Below the pieces are notes generated by a model. It did not search any database. It was not told the DNA's origin and worked only from the letters and a program-made list of their open reading frames with translations. A program made the translations under genes and the position numbers. A stretch of DNA of 64,000 nucleotides from an uncultured Prevotella sp. (lineage in GTDB: Bacteria > Bacteroidota > Bacteroidia > Bacteroidales > Bacteroidaceae). The stretch lies in contig CAJOGK010000001.1 in assembly GCA_905234145.1 (NCBI GenBank), positions 62,001-126,000 of the forward strand. Direction: 5' to 3'. Below are positions 9,215 through 19,314 of the stretch, piece after piece (the stretch's first letter is position 1; each line of letters starts with the position of its first letter).

Positions 9215-9794
9215 ATTCTTTGATGTCGTTAAGGGCGATACGGGTCAGTTGTGCCATAGCGCGCCGTTTTATATTGTAGAGGTTCGCGGTTGTGATTTTC
9301 ATCTCCCGCGCCAGTTCCTCTGGTTCACAGTCTTCAAGTATCAACCGACGGATAACTTTGACATATCGTTTTGTCGGCATGGCCTCGAATAGCCGTTCCA
9401 AATCATATCCTACTGCTGCGTCTGATGCCGAAGCAGCGATTTGTTCTTGTTTATCATAAGGAGGCTCATTACTTTCATTATCTATCATTCTGGCCCGTTT
9501 CTTAATAAAGTAGCGGATAGCGAGAATCTTCAGCCATTGGTAAACAGAACTGCGATATTCGAAGTTTCGCAATTTAATGGCATCATCCTCCATAAGATAT
9601 AGGTAGAGTTCATTGACCATCTCATCGTATTCCACTTTGTAGTCGAACACGATATCCATGATACTGCAGAACAGCGGACGGCACTTGACGAAGAAGAAAT
9701 CCTTTGTCACATGCTCATCATGTTCTATCAGTGCTTTTATAATCTCTTGGTCAGTCATAAACCTCAATTTGGCTACAAAAATACTCAAAAACAT
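9204..9794 (-). CDS. RNA polymerase sigma factor, ECF (sigma-70) family
   Basis: RSSVYQWLKILAIRYFIKKRARMI ... LEDCEPEELAREMKITTANLYNIKRRAMAQLTRI (sigma4 HTH); overlaps downstream RyR gene by about 11 bp. Confidence 0.8.
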   Translation of the reverse strand: MFLSIFVAKLRFMTDQEIIKALIEHDEHVTKDFFFVKCRPLFCSIMDIVFDYKVEYDEMVNELYLYLMEDDAIKLRNFEYRSSVYQWLKILAIRYFIKKRARMIDNESNEPPYDKQEQIAASASDAAVGYDLERLFEAMPTKRYVKVIRRLILEDCEPEELAREMKITTANLYNIKRRAMAQLTRIALNDIKEYGK

Positions 9795-9882
9795 TCAGAA
9801 CACCAAATAAATCGCGTTATTTTTATGTTTCATGACATCATCGAGGCATGAAAGAATTTGTATTTAGTATTTTCGCAAACTT

Positions 9883-9965
9883 ACTGCCACACTGCCACAA
9901 TCCCTTGGTATATCCTTTAAATCCATATATTCTGAAGTTGTGGCAGATATGTGGCAGGTGGCAGC
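9883..9965. repeat. TGCCAC/GTGGCA inverted-repeat element, copy 1
   Basis: actgccacactgccacaa ... ttgtggcagatatgtggcaggtggcag. Confidence 0.6.
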
Positions 9966-10272
9966 AAATAGGCAAATTAGATCTTTTTGCGCTTTACAAG
10001 GTACACAGTTCCGTATCTTTTCTCATCTTTTTGGAGGTCTGGCATGTTTGAAAGCTTGCGCCCAAAGCGCGTTCTTTTTATCTCATGGTACAAATGTCAG
10101 TTTCATGTCTTTTGTTTGTAGTTGATAATTAGAATGGTACTTTTGTGCGTTTTCTACGTCAGAAAACACCATTTTCTCTCACAGAAAATATGCTTTTCCG
10201 TTTAAAATATCAGTATATTCTCACACAGAAACTTCTATTTTCTACTTTGGAAAACGGCATTTCTAGCGTAAT

Positions 10273-10830
10273 TTACTGACGGCTTAAAGCCAGGTGATGG
10301 TAGACGTAAGCCTCAAAGTAGCCATCAAATTCCACTTCCCATTCGTAGCCCAGGCTCTTTACATAGTCCTTTATCCATTGCTGTTGCTCTGGAGATAGTG
10401 GTCGTTCGCCTCGCATATACTCATAGTACATTTTGGCACCATGCAGGTAACGGGTAATGGTCTTACGCATCGTGGTGTAATCCTTCGTCATCACGCAATC
10501 GTAAAGATGACTGAATCCGGTGGCATAAAAAGCTACCGTTTTCTTTTCAAACCATCGGCAATTATCGCCCTTTAGCGTTTTGGGCATCACGCAAGTGGCA
10601 ATCTCCAGATTGTCTGGTGCATGAGAGCCGGCAAGAAAGCGCAGGCAGTCCTCGTGCAGAGGGCAATGGTTGTTGTTACAGAGCACGTACCAGTTGGGCA
10701 CGTCTGCAAAGTTAAACTCATGACTGAGTTTCTTGATTTCTTTATTCATTTCCATATTAAATGCTTTTTGAGTAATCCATAATACTCGATTCCGGCTTGC
10801 AAAGATACAACATTTTAAGGCGTTTTCCAA
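10273..10830 (-). CDS. Cysteine-containing DUF6078-like hypothetical protein
   Basis: 185 aa; WYVLCNNNHCPLHEDCLRFLAGSHAP...CRWFEKKTVAFYATGFSHLYDCVMTKDYTTMRKTITRYLHG; start probably at internal Met in MEMNKEIKKL. Confidence 0.5.
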   Translation of the reverse strand: MENALKCCIFASRNRVLWITQKAFNMEMNKEIKKLSHEFNFADVPNWYVLCNNNHCPLHEDCLRFLAGSHAPDNLEIATCVMPKTLKGDNCRWFEKKTVAFYATGFSHLYDCVMTKDYTTMRKTITRYLHGAKMYYEYMRGERPLSPEQQQWIKDYVKSLGYEWEVEFDGYFEAYVYHHLALSRQ

Positions 10831-10876
10831 ATTTTAAGCTCATAAAATGATAACAAAAGACACATTTCCTCATATT

Positions 10877-10960
10877 ACTGCCACCTACCATACTTCTGCC
10901 ACAACAGCAGAATTCCTGTATTTAAAGGCAAATTCAAAAGTTTGTGGCAGCATGGCAGTA
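10877..10960. repeat. TGCCAC/GTGGCA inverted-repeat element, copy 2
   Basis: ttactgccacctaccatacttctgccacaa ... tttgtggcagcatggcagtaa. Confidence 0.6.
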
Positions 10961-11011
10961 AGTTATCTAATATTTATTTATATAGTGTTTGTATTTATCC
11001 GATCTGTAAAT

Positions 11012-11063
11012 TACACATTTTGTGTTACACATTTTGTGTAATCAAAAAGTTTTTGTAAATTTG
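11012..11063 (+). promoter_or_regulatory. Promoter of ORF 11100 with two tandem 14-mer operator-like repeats
   Basis: tacacattttgtgt x2 (11012-11039); TTTG (11033-11036) and TAAATTTG (11056-11063) fit the Bacteroidetes -33/-7 pattern. Confidence 0.55.
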
Positions 11064-11099
11064 CAGCAGAATTTAGAACTATATATATATTAAGAAGGT

Positions 11100-12227
11100 A
11101 TGGAGAATCCGTTTATAATTAAGTCGTATGAGTCAAAAGATCTGTTCTGCGATCGTGAAGAAGAACTGCAATTGATGCTGCGCAATTGCATCAACAGCAC
11201 AGATATGACGCTGATTTCAAAGCGTCGTATGGGAAAGACTGGATTGATACTACGTCTGTTTGACGAGTTGAAAGATGTAAGATCTGATATCCATACGATC
11301 TATTTCGACATCTTTGCTTCTCGCAATATCGATGATTTTATCAAGCTGATGGCAGAAGCTACCATGAAATCTTTCCCAGAAAAGACATCGATGGGAGGAA
11401 AGGTGCTGAAGTTCATCAAATCACTCCGTCCACAACTCTCGTTTGATAATATCACGGGCGATCCCCAACTGCAAATAGCCTATCAGACTGCTCATGAAAA
11501 AGAATATACGCTGAAAGGACTTTTCGATTTTCTTGATAGCCAAAACGAACATATCGTCATAGCCATTGATGAGTTCCAGCAGATACGGGATTATCCCGAA
11601 CAGAATTTGGAGGCCCTGTTGCGTACTTATATTCAGCAGACACACAATCTGACTTTCATCTTCTGCGGCAGTAAGAAGCACATGATGGCAGATATTTTTG
11701 CCAATGAAAAGAAGCCGTTTTATAACAGTACTACCTTCGTCTCACTCGATAAGATATCCGAAGAGTCCTACTCGGCTTTCATTCGTCGGCTGTTTAATGA
11801 GCGACAACGCAACATTACTGATGAAGCATTGCAATTCATCCTAGAATGGACCCGTCGCCATACCTATTACACCCAGCAACTCTGTCATACAGTTTATGCT
11901 AATGGAAGCGAGGCCATCACCATCGATGACGTCAAGAAAGCCTGCGAGCAACTGATGAAACAAGGCGAGGCTGTTTACCTCCAATACCGCCAGATGTTGA
12001 CAGACAAGCAATGGGGCTATCTTATCGCTATCGCTAAAGAAGGAAGCGTTCAGCAGATTACAGCCAATGACTTCTTGAAGAACCACAAAATCGGCACACC
12101 TTCTGTTTCCCGTCGCCTTGCCGAAGCCCTCTGCGAAAAAGGACTTCTCAATGACGATCCTACTCTCGAAGGAACAATCTACTCTCTCAGCGATGTCTTC
12201 CTTTCTCACTGGATGGAACGATTATAA
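11100..12227 (+). CDS. AAA/STAND-like ATPase with C-terminal winged helix
   Basis: DREEELQLMLRNCINSTDMTLISKRRMGKTGLILRLFDEL (P-loop), IVIAIDEFQQI (Walker B), C-terminal TPSVSRRLAEALCEKGLL wHTH-like. Confidence 0.8.
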   Translation: MENPFIIKSYESKDLFCDREEELQLMLRNCINSTDMTLISKRRMGKTGLILRLFDELKDVRSDIHTIYFDIFASRNIDDFIKLMAEATMKSFPEKTSMGGKVLKFIKSLRPQLSFDNITGDPQLQIAYQTAHEKEYTLKGLFDFLDSQNEHIVIAIDEFQQIRDYPEQNLEALLRTYIQQTHNLTFIFCGSKKHMMADIFANEKKPFYNSTTFVSLDKISEESYSAFIRRLFNERQRNITDEALQFILEWTRRHTYYTQQLCHTVYANGSEAITIDDVKKACEQLMKQGEAVYLQYRQMLTDKQWGYLIAIAKEGSVQQITANDFLKNHKIGTPSVSRRLAEALCEKGLLNDDPTLEGTIYSLSDVFLSHWMERL

Positions 12228-12237
12228 TAGTCAGAAT

Positions 12238-12450
12238 ATGGAACAGAATAAAGAATATTTCGTTTTTATAAGTTATTCCAGCTTGGATAATGAATGGGCG
12301 ATATGGCTCAGGCATGAACTGGAGCATTACCATTTGCCTGCTTCGTTCAACGGACGGACTGATGTGAGGGACAATCTGCGAAAAGTATTCCGTGATAGGG
12401 ATGAATTGAGTGCAGGCCCAGAATGGGACGAACAGGTACAAAAGGCTTAG
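12238..12450 (+). pseudogene. Truncated TIR-domain duplicate (first ~70 aa only)
   Basis: MEQNKEYFVFISYSSLDNEWAIWLRHELEHYHLPASFNGRTDVRDNLRKVFRDRDELSAGPEWDEQVQKA* is nearly identical to the N-terminus of ORF 14376 and ends abruptly at the same residue. Confidence 0.85.
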
Positions 12451-12534
12451 TCCGTTGACTCGAAAAATCACTATTTATTGATTTTTCAAAGGTATATAAG
12501 GATATTATCATCAATTTGAGTAGACATTAGTGAT

Positions 12535-14379
12535 ATGAACAGTAAAAGCAAAATAAGTACGATGAAGCAAAAGATTTTTATCAGTCACACGAAAACTGAT
12601 TATGAACTAACCCAAATGGAGTCACTACTTTGTGGCATGCTAGATAAGGACTACACCATGTTCTGTTCTTCCAATCCTCAAAAAGGAATAAAATCTGGCA
12701 AGAAACTCCATGAGGAAATGAACCGTCAATTGAGCGAATGCGACGTATTTATGGCAGTCGTAACAGAGAACTATCTACGCAGTCCTCATTGTCTCTATGA
12801 GATGTCTGTCGCCCGATTTCTCAAGAAGCAGAACCTTGTTATCATCTATGCTAACGACAACATCATGAAAAGGATTAACAATATTGCCGACCCGGAATGG
12901 ATCAGCATTAATCTGAATAATGAAGAGGCAATAAGAGAGGGGGGACAAAGGATGATGGATTCGTTAGGATTGGCAGGTGAGTTGCAACAAAATAATATTA
13001 TCAACTTTCTGGGACTTGTTGCCAAAATCACTTCTTCGTCACGGACATTTGTGGGAATGTCGGACGACATGTATAATAACATTCTCGACTATTGTCAAAA
13101 AGAGGGTATTACCAAGTTTAGGAACGGTCAGACTTATACGAAAGACGAAATGATTTCAAAATTCGCCCTGGCCAAGAAGGTGTATATTGTTTCCACAACT
13201 GGAGCAGGTCTACTAAAGACGCTCAAAGAGGAAGCGCTCATCAAGGCTTTGGGCAATAAAGCCGAGATAAACGTTATACTTCCGGACAGGGATTCACAGT
13301 TCTGTCAGGATGTGGCTGAAGCCGAATGCAGCCGAGAGTGGTTCAACCCTATCATTGCTAAACAGAACAGATACAGGATTGAATCCGAGTTTGTAGCTAC
13401 TATTCAATATCTAAACGAGGCATATTGTCAAGCAAGTATGAAATACCCCGATGGCATTGGGACGATAACCTGTTACAATAGCAGAACACTATTGCGGCAG
13501 ACCATTGTCCTACTAATTTTGGACAATAATCGCTCTTGGGGATGGATTAATATGACAATGGTTCCTCTTCGTACGACAGACACTCCGAGTGTAGCCATTT
13601 CAGATACCAATATCCAGAAAGGGTTAGACAAGATGGTTGTCAATCACTGCGAGTGTCTGATGAAAATTGCTACGGACAGGAATGCCAAACGAAGTATTGA
13701 CGGTATGACCATGGCTGAAAAACTGGAAAAAAGCTGTCATGAGGAATATTGGACAAACAAAAGACTCCAAGCACAAGAATTCATGAAACAAAGGCAGGAT
13801 TACTCGAAGATACTAATTGAGGTTGCAGCCCAACATCCCTTGGTTCAAGGACGTTATCCCAATGAAGAATTTCAAAAACGTCTGGACATGGCTATCCATC
13901 TAAGTCAAGAAATCGGTTCTCAGGAAGTCTGGTTTTATGTTCCGGGCAGCAGACATAAATACAATGATGTCACTGACGAAATCAGTTTAAGCGAAGCAGG
14001 GAAAAGCTACCTACTAGAACACGAAATAGACGAAAACCACATTTATGCAGACGAGGCTAACATCAAATACAAAGGTGAACAGGGGGTTTATAATTCCGCA
14101 GACGAATGCTACGTGGCTAGTTGTATTATGAAAGATGATAGTTTTGGTCGTCTGATTTGCGTCTGCTCTCCTTATCAAGCCATGCGCAAATCATTTTACT
14201 ATATGGAGTTCGGAATTATCCCTGAATGTTACGGAGTGCCCGCCAAGGCCATGTTCCATGATCCCGTTTCAGAATATTTCGGTTCATTACACCATACCGT
14301 CATAGAAGACCATAGTTGGCAGGACGAGAAATCAGAGGCAGCAATCAATAGCAGAAAAGACAGAATGACTAAGTTATGA
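12535..14379 (+). CDS. TIR domain protein with large C-terminal domain of unknown function
   Basis: KIFISHTKTDYELTQMESLLCGMLDKDYTMFCSSNP...CLYEMSVARFLKKQNLVIIYAND (TIR); C-terminal segment VYIVSTTGAGLLKTLKEEALIKALGNKAEINVILPD and beyond not recognised. Confidence 0.75.
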   Translation: MNSKSKISTMKQKIFISHTKTDYELTQMESLLCGMLDKDYTMFCSSNPQKGIKSGKKLHEEMNRQLSECDVFMAVVTENYLRSPHCLYEMSVARFLKKQNLVIIYANDNIMKRINNIADPEWISINLNNEEAIREGGQRMMDSLGLAGELQQNNIINFLGLVAKITSSSRTFVGMSDDMYNNILDYCQKEGITKFRNGQTYTKDEMISKFALAKKVYIVSTTGAGLLKTLKEEALIKALGNKAEINVILPDRDSQFCQDVAEAECSREWFNPIIAKQNRYRIESEFVATIQYLNEAYCQASMKYPDGIGTITCYNSRTLLRQTIVLLILDNNRSWGWINMTMVPLRTTDTPSVAISDTNIQKGLDKMVVNHCECLMKIATDRNAKRSIDGMTMAEKLEKSCHEEYWTNKRLQAQEFMKQRQDYSKILIEVAAQHPLVQGRYPNEEFQKRLDMAIHLSQEIGSQEVWFYVPGSRHKYNDVTDEISLSEAGKSYLLEHEIDENHIYADEANIKYKGEQGVYNSADECYVASCIMKDDSFGRLICVCSPYQAMRKSFYYMEFGIIPECYGVPAKAMFHDPVSEYFGSLHHTVIEDHSWQDEKSEAAINSRKDRMTKL

Positions 14380-17009
14380 TAAGGGAAAAAGAATATTTCG
14401 TTTTTATAAGTTATTCCAGCTTAGATAATGAATGGGCGATATGGCTCAGGCATGAACTGGAGCATTACCATTTGCCTGCATCGTTCAACGGACGGACTGA
14501 TGTGAGAGACAATCTGCGAAAGGTGTTCCGTGACAGAGATGAGCTTAGCGCTGGGCCAGAATGGGACGAACAGGTGCAGAAGGCTTTGGAAGAAACGAAT
14601 AATCTTATTGTTATTTGTTCTCCTCATTCTGCAAAATCAGATGCAGTGAATAAAGAAATCGAGACATTTATAGCCTTAGGAAGAGAAGACCATATATTCC
14701 CATTCATTGTTGAGGGTGACAAACTGGAGGATTGTTTCCCTCCTGCTCTTAGACATTCCAAACTTGGTGGAGATGTCAATAAAGACGGTGGTCGCGACTC
14801 TGCTTTTATTAAAATAGTAGCTGGTATGCTAAAAGTCAGTTTCCCTAGCCTTTGGAATCGCTATGAGATAGAAAAAGCTGAAGAGGAAAGAAAGATTCGA
14901 GAGCAGCGTGATAAGCTTCTAATCATGCAAAGCCGTTTCTTGGCGGAGAAAGCCAATGCACTTGTTGATGAAGGGGATTCATACCTTGCAAGAAAAATAT
15001 TATTAGAGGCTCTTCCAGAAAAAATAAACCAACCCAATCGTCCATTGGTAGTAGAAGCTGAGGCTTCGCTACGAAATGCAAGTTGTTCCAATTGCGCAAT
15101 ACTAAAGGGCCACACACATATAGTCTCATTTGCAAGATTCAGCCCTGATGGGAAGCGTATAGTTTCAGCATCATGGGATGACAGCATTAGACTATGGGAT
15201 GTGAAATCTGGAGTTGAACTGATAAAAATGGAGGGACACCATGGTTTTGTCTTTTCTGTCAATTTTAGTCCTGATGGTAGTCGAATTGTTTCAGCATCAG
15301 ATGATGGAACTATCAGAATTTGGGATGCAAATATCGGTTTGGAATTGAGACAGCTAAAATGGAAAAGAAGTTTTCCATCTGAAGAATATCAAAAGCACAA
15401 CGGTCATGATGATATTTGGTTAAGCTTGAGAATGATGGAAGAGAACGAAAGCCATGCTCAATTTGCCACTTTCAGCCCTGACGGGAAATACATTGTTTCG
15501 GCTATGGGTGACAAAACCATACGAATATGGGATGCCGACAATGGGCAAGAAATTAAGGTATTGGAAGGACATAAGTCAGAAATCAATTCTGTTGACTTCA
15601 GCCCCGATGGGAAACATATTATCTCAGCATCATATGATGGAACAGTCAGAATATGGGATGCTTCTACAGGTCAGGTAATAAGAAAAATTGAGGGTGAAAG
15701 AAGATTCAATTATGCAAATTACAGTCCAGACGGGAAGTACATTGTTACGGCTTCGGGGGATAATACAATAAGAATATGGAACGTAACAAATGGAGAGGAG
15801 GAATATAAACAGGAAGAGCATACAGATAACATCAATTCCGTCGCTTTTAGTCCTGACGGGGAGTACATTATTTCGGCATCAGATGATGGGACGATAAAAA
15901 TTTGTCATTGGAGACACTACAAAGTTATTAGGGTTTTGCGGGGACACACAAAGAAAATTAAATCTGCTTTTTTTAGTCCTGATGGGAAATACATTGTTTC
16001 AGCTTCTGAAGATAAAACAATCAGATTATGGCCATTCAGTCAAGAATCAAAGATATTGCGAGGGCATACCCAATATGTGAATTACGCTACTTTTAGTTCG
16101 GATGGAAAAATAGTTGTTTCAGCTTCCAATGACAAAACTATCAGAATCTGGGATACCGCTACAGGACGGGAATTAAAAGAACTTAAAGGTCACACTTCTG
16201 ATGTTTGTTCCGCCATCTTTAACCCAGATGGGAAGAGGATTGTTTCTGCATCCCTCGATAACACCATCAGAATTTGGGATGCAGAAACAGGAAAAGAAAT
16301 ATGGAAACAATTTGGACGCGATATCAATAGGAGGGGTATTCTTTTCGCCACTTACAGTTCTGATGGGAAATATATCGTTTCGTCTGAGTACTTCGACATA
16401 ACAATATGGGATAGTAAAACGGGAGAGGAATTTAAGAAAATGATTGGAAATGCTGGATTTATCAATTATGTGGAATTTAGCCCCAATGGAAAATATTTAG
16501 TTTCTGCACACGACAATCATACTATTAGTATTTGGGATATCGAAACTGGTTTCGAACTCAAAAGACTACTAGGTCATAATTCCGATGTTTGCACTGCCGC
16601 ATTTACTCCTTGTGGGAAATACATCATTTCGGCATCACGGGACGGAACTATTAGGAAATGGGATGCAATTACAGGCCAGGAAATATGGAAAAAAGAAATC
16701 GATACTGAATTTCGATATGCCAAATACACACTTGACGGAAGGCACATCATTACGGTATCACACGATAATACTGTCAGATTTTTAGATGCAGACAATGGGA
16801 TGGAACTAATGAGCTATAATAGTCATATAGGTACTGTTAGATCTGCACTTTTCAGCCCTAATGGGAGGTGTATTGTTTCTGAATCTGACGATAATACGAT
16901 TAGAATCTGGAATTTCCCATCTCTACAAGAACTTATTGACGAAACTCACGAACGATTCAAAGATAATCCTTTGACTTCCGAAGAACGAAAGATATATTAT
17001 TTGGACTAA
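14376..17009 (+). CDS. TIR - WD40 repeat protein
   Basis: N-terminal TIR (EYFVFISYSSLDNEWAIWLRHELEHYHLP...SPHSAKSDAVNKEIETF), then many FSPDGK.IVSAS.D.TIR.WD repeats. Confidence 0.95.
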   Translation: MIREKEYFVFISYSSLDNEWAIWLRHELEHYHLPASFNGRTDVRDNLRKVFRDRDELSAGPEWDEQVQKALEETNNLIVICSPHSAKSDAVNKEIETFIALGREDHIFPFIVEGDKLEDCFPPALRHSKLGGDVNKDGGRDSAFIKIVAGMLKVSFPSLWNRYEIEKAEEERKIREQRDKLLIMQSRFLAEKANALVDEGDSYLARKILLEALPEKINQPNRPLVVEAEASLRNASCSNCAILKGHTHIVSFARFSPDGKRIVSASWDDSIRLWDVKSGVELIKMEGHHGFVFSVNFSPDGSRIVSASDDGTIRIWDANIGLELRQLKWKRSFPSEEYQKHNGHDDIWLSLRMMEENESHAQFATFSPDGKYIVSAMGDKTIRIWDADNGQEIKVLEGHKSEINSVDFSPDGKHIISASYDGTVRIWDASTGQVIRKIEGERRFNYANYSPDGKYIVTASGDNTIRIWNVTNGEEEYKQEEHTDNINSVAFSPDGEYIISASDDGTIKICHWRHYKVIRVLRGHTKKIKSAFFSPDGKYIVSASEDKTIRLWPFSQESKILRGHTQYVNYATFSSDGKIVVSASNDKTIRIWDTATGRELKELKGHTSDVCSAIFNPDGKRIVSASLDNTIRIWDAETGKEIWKQFGRDINRRGILFATYSSDGKYIVSSEYFDITIWDSKTGEEFKKMIGNAGFINYVEFSPNGKYLVSAHDNHTISIWDIETGFELKRLLGHNSDVCTAAFTPCGKYIISASRDGTIRKWDAITGQEIWKKEIDTEFRYAKYTLDGRHIITVSHDNTVRFLDADNGMELMSYNSHIGTVRSALFSPNGRCIVSESDDNTIRIWNFPSLQELIDETHERFKDNPLTSEERKIYYLD

Positions 17010-17095
17010 AAGCCAATGAAAGAAGACAATATTGAAGAAGGATTCTGGGTGTTTGTCGCTCTGGCAGTTGACTTGAGAAATCAAAACGAAACATT

Positions 17096-19309
17096 ATGAA
17101 GACTATTAAGATAATGATTGCAGCATCGGAAGAGATGCACGAGGAAAAGTTAGAATTTTCAAATCTTATTGAGCATCTTAATGAGGTGCTTGAACCAAGA
17201 GGTATTGAATTGAAGCGCATTAAATGGAATCCGGAAACAGATGGCTCTATTGAGGAGTATAAGGCAAAACTCAAAGAGTGTGAGATGTGCCTTACTCTCT
17301 ATTGGCGTGACCTGGTTGGAAACTCAAAAGAAGGACTGGATACGGCCTATCAAGAGCTAAAAGCTGGCAATAATCCTCGTAACCTATATGTATTCTTTAA
17401 AGAGCCAACAGAAGATTTGACAGAGACACTTAAAGACTTCAAGGCAAATTTCGTCACCAAATATGGACACTTTTTCTGTAAGTTCGAGAATGTGGATACC
17501 ATGAATCTGCATTTCATTCTTCAGTTTGAAGCTTATCAGAACCATTTGCGTATTAAAGACGATCCACTTGTTAAAGTCGCAGGTGGCAAGGTTACGGTAG
17601 CTGACAAGGAATTTGTCAACCTTGACAACGTTCCCTTTGCTGCTCTTAACAAAGAATACCAACGGTTGCAGAAAGAATTATTAGAACTTGACATTCGAAT
17701 AACAGAGGTAAGAAAGCGTCACAAAGCAAATCCTGATAATGAAGACATAGAGGATGAACTGATGGCGATAAAGTCGAAACGCAAGAAACAGGCAGACGAA
17801 TTTGAGAAATACCAGATTCACTTATACGACATAGCACTCAACTTTGCCAAGACTGCAGGCGAGAAATACTCAGAGCGAATGCGTAAGGCTCGTGAACTCT
17901 TTGAGTTGGGTGATGTCATCGGAGCAGACCAGATTCTGAACATGGAAGAGATGAAACGTGACAGACTGCATGAATCTGAACATAAGAAGGTACATGAAGA
18001 AAATCTTGAAATACTGATGAATGAATTTCTCGACAAGACAAAAACCGTCATGACCAATACGCTTTTTTCTATTCCTGAAAGATTTGGCATAGCATGTGAG
18101 GCGTATGAAGAAGCAAAATCCATAGCAGAGGAAATTCATCTTGATGAAGAGAAATTTGCCAACATTCTCTTTGATTATGCACATTTATTGGATGAATATC
18201 ATCGAATAGACAAGGCCCTGTCATATTATTCTTATGCTTTAGATTTGCTTAGAAAACTTGCTTTAACAGATGATACATCTTTGTATAATATAGCTTGTGT
18301 TCAAAATAGTATGGCTAATCTATCTGCTAAAAATGGAAATCCCCAAAATGCAGAAGACGACTATAGCCAAGCGATAGAAACATTGAATAAAACAAAAGAT
18401 GATAACGCTGTAATGTATCTGAGATTTACAGCAACAATATATCACAATCGCTCAATACTACAGTGTAATCTCGGAAATTATAAAGAAGCTGAGATGGGAT
18501 TTGAAATAGCTTTGAGGATATATGATACACTTATAGAATCTTCAACCGAAATCTATCTAGATGAGAAAGCAGCAACTTTAGGTGAAATGGCCGTATTGCA
18601 TAGAAAAATGGGAACTCTTGAAAGTTACCAAAAAGCTGAAAATGAATATCTCACTGTCATAGAGATATTCAATCAGTTGGGGAAAAACGACTCTGACGAA
18701 TATATGCATAGAAAAGCTGGCGTTATCAATAATCTAGGAGTCCTACTATTTGCTCAGGAACGATATGAAGAAGCCGAATGCAAATATAGAGAAGCATTGG
18801 AAATAAGAGAGAAATTAGCAGGAAAGAATCCAGAAGTTTATTATCCTGAGTATGCAGAGACCTTAAATAACATTGGAGGCCTATGCTGTATAACTGGTCG
18901 GGACAACGAAGCGGAGAAATTGTTCACCGAGTCATTGGGCATCTGGGAACATGTGGCGAAGGCAGAACCTAAAGCGTTTCAATGTAAAATAGCAAGACTA
19001 AAATATAATCTTGGTCAGTTGTTCCGTAAAAGACATTCACTTTATGAAGCAGAACAAATGCTATGCGAATCCGTTGATTTATTTAGAAACATAGGTGAAG
19101 ATGCGAAGTTATACAAACCAGATATGGTGAATGCACTTTTTATGTTAGCCCTTACAAAAGCTTCGTTAAAGCAATTTAAGGAAGCAAGAGACTTGTCATC
19201 GGAGGCATTATCTCTATTTGAGGATATGGAAAAGACAAATTCGGGGACTTATTCTGATATGATTGCCAATATTCAAAGTGTACTAGTCAAGTTAAACTCT
19301 TTAATATAG
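17096..19309 (+). CDS. DUF4062/TIR-like N-terminal domain + TPR repeats, paralog 1
   Basis: KIMIAASEEMHEEKLEFSNLIEHLNEVLEPRGIELKRIKWNPE...; TPR motifs such as EAECKYREALEIREKLAG. Confidence 0.8.
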   Translation: MKTIKIMIAASEEMHEEKLEFSNLIEHLNEVLEPRGIELKRIKWNPETDGSIEEYKAKLKECEMCLTLYWRDLVGNSKEGLDTAYQELKAGNNPRNLYVFFKEPTEDLTETLKDFKANFVTKYGHFFCKFENVDTMNLHFILQFEAYQNHLRIKDDPLVKVAGGKVTVADKEFVNLDNVPFAALNKEYQRLQKELLELDIRITEVRKRHKANPDNEDIEDELMAIKSKRKKQADEFEKYQIHLYDIALNFAKTAGEKYSERMRKARELFELGDVIGADQILNMEEMKRDRLHESEHKKVHEENLEILMNEFLDKTKTVMTNTLFSIPERFGIACEAYEEAKSIAEEIHLDEEKFANILFDYAHLLDEYHRIDKALSYYSYALDLLRKLALTDDTSLYNIACVQNSMANLSAKNGNPQNAEDDYSQAIETLNKTKDDNAVMYLRFTATIYHNRSILQCNLGNYKEAEMGFEIALRIYDTLIESSTEIYLDEKAATLGEMAVLHRKMGTLESYQKAENEYLTVIEIFNQLGKNDSDEYMHRKAGVINNLGVLLFAQERYEEAECKYREALEIREKLAGKNPEVYYPEYAETLNNIGGLCCITGRDNEAEKLFTESLGIWEHVAKAEPKAFQCKIARLKYNLGQLFRKRHSLYEAEQMLCESVDLFRNIGEDAKLYKPDMVNALFMLALTKASLKQFKEARDLSSEALSLFEDMEKTNSGTYSDMIANIQSVLVKLNSLI

Positions 19310-19314
19310 GAGAT

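Noticed and set aside
9848-10125. Small plus-strand ORFs (67 and 61 aa) in the TGCCAC repeat region
   Set aside because: They overlap in different frames and run through palindromic repeats; no coding signal.
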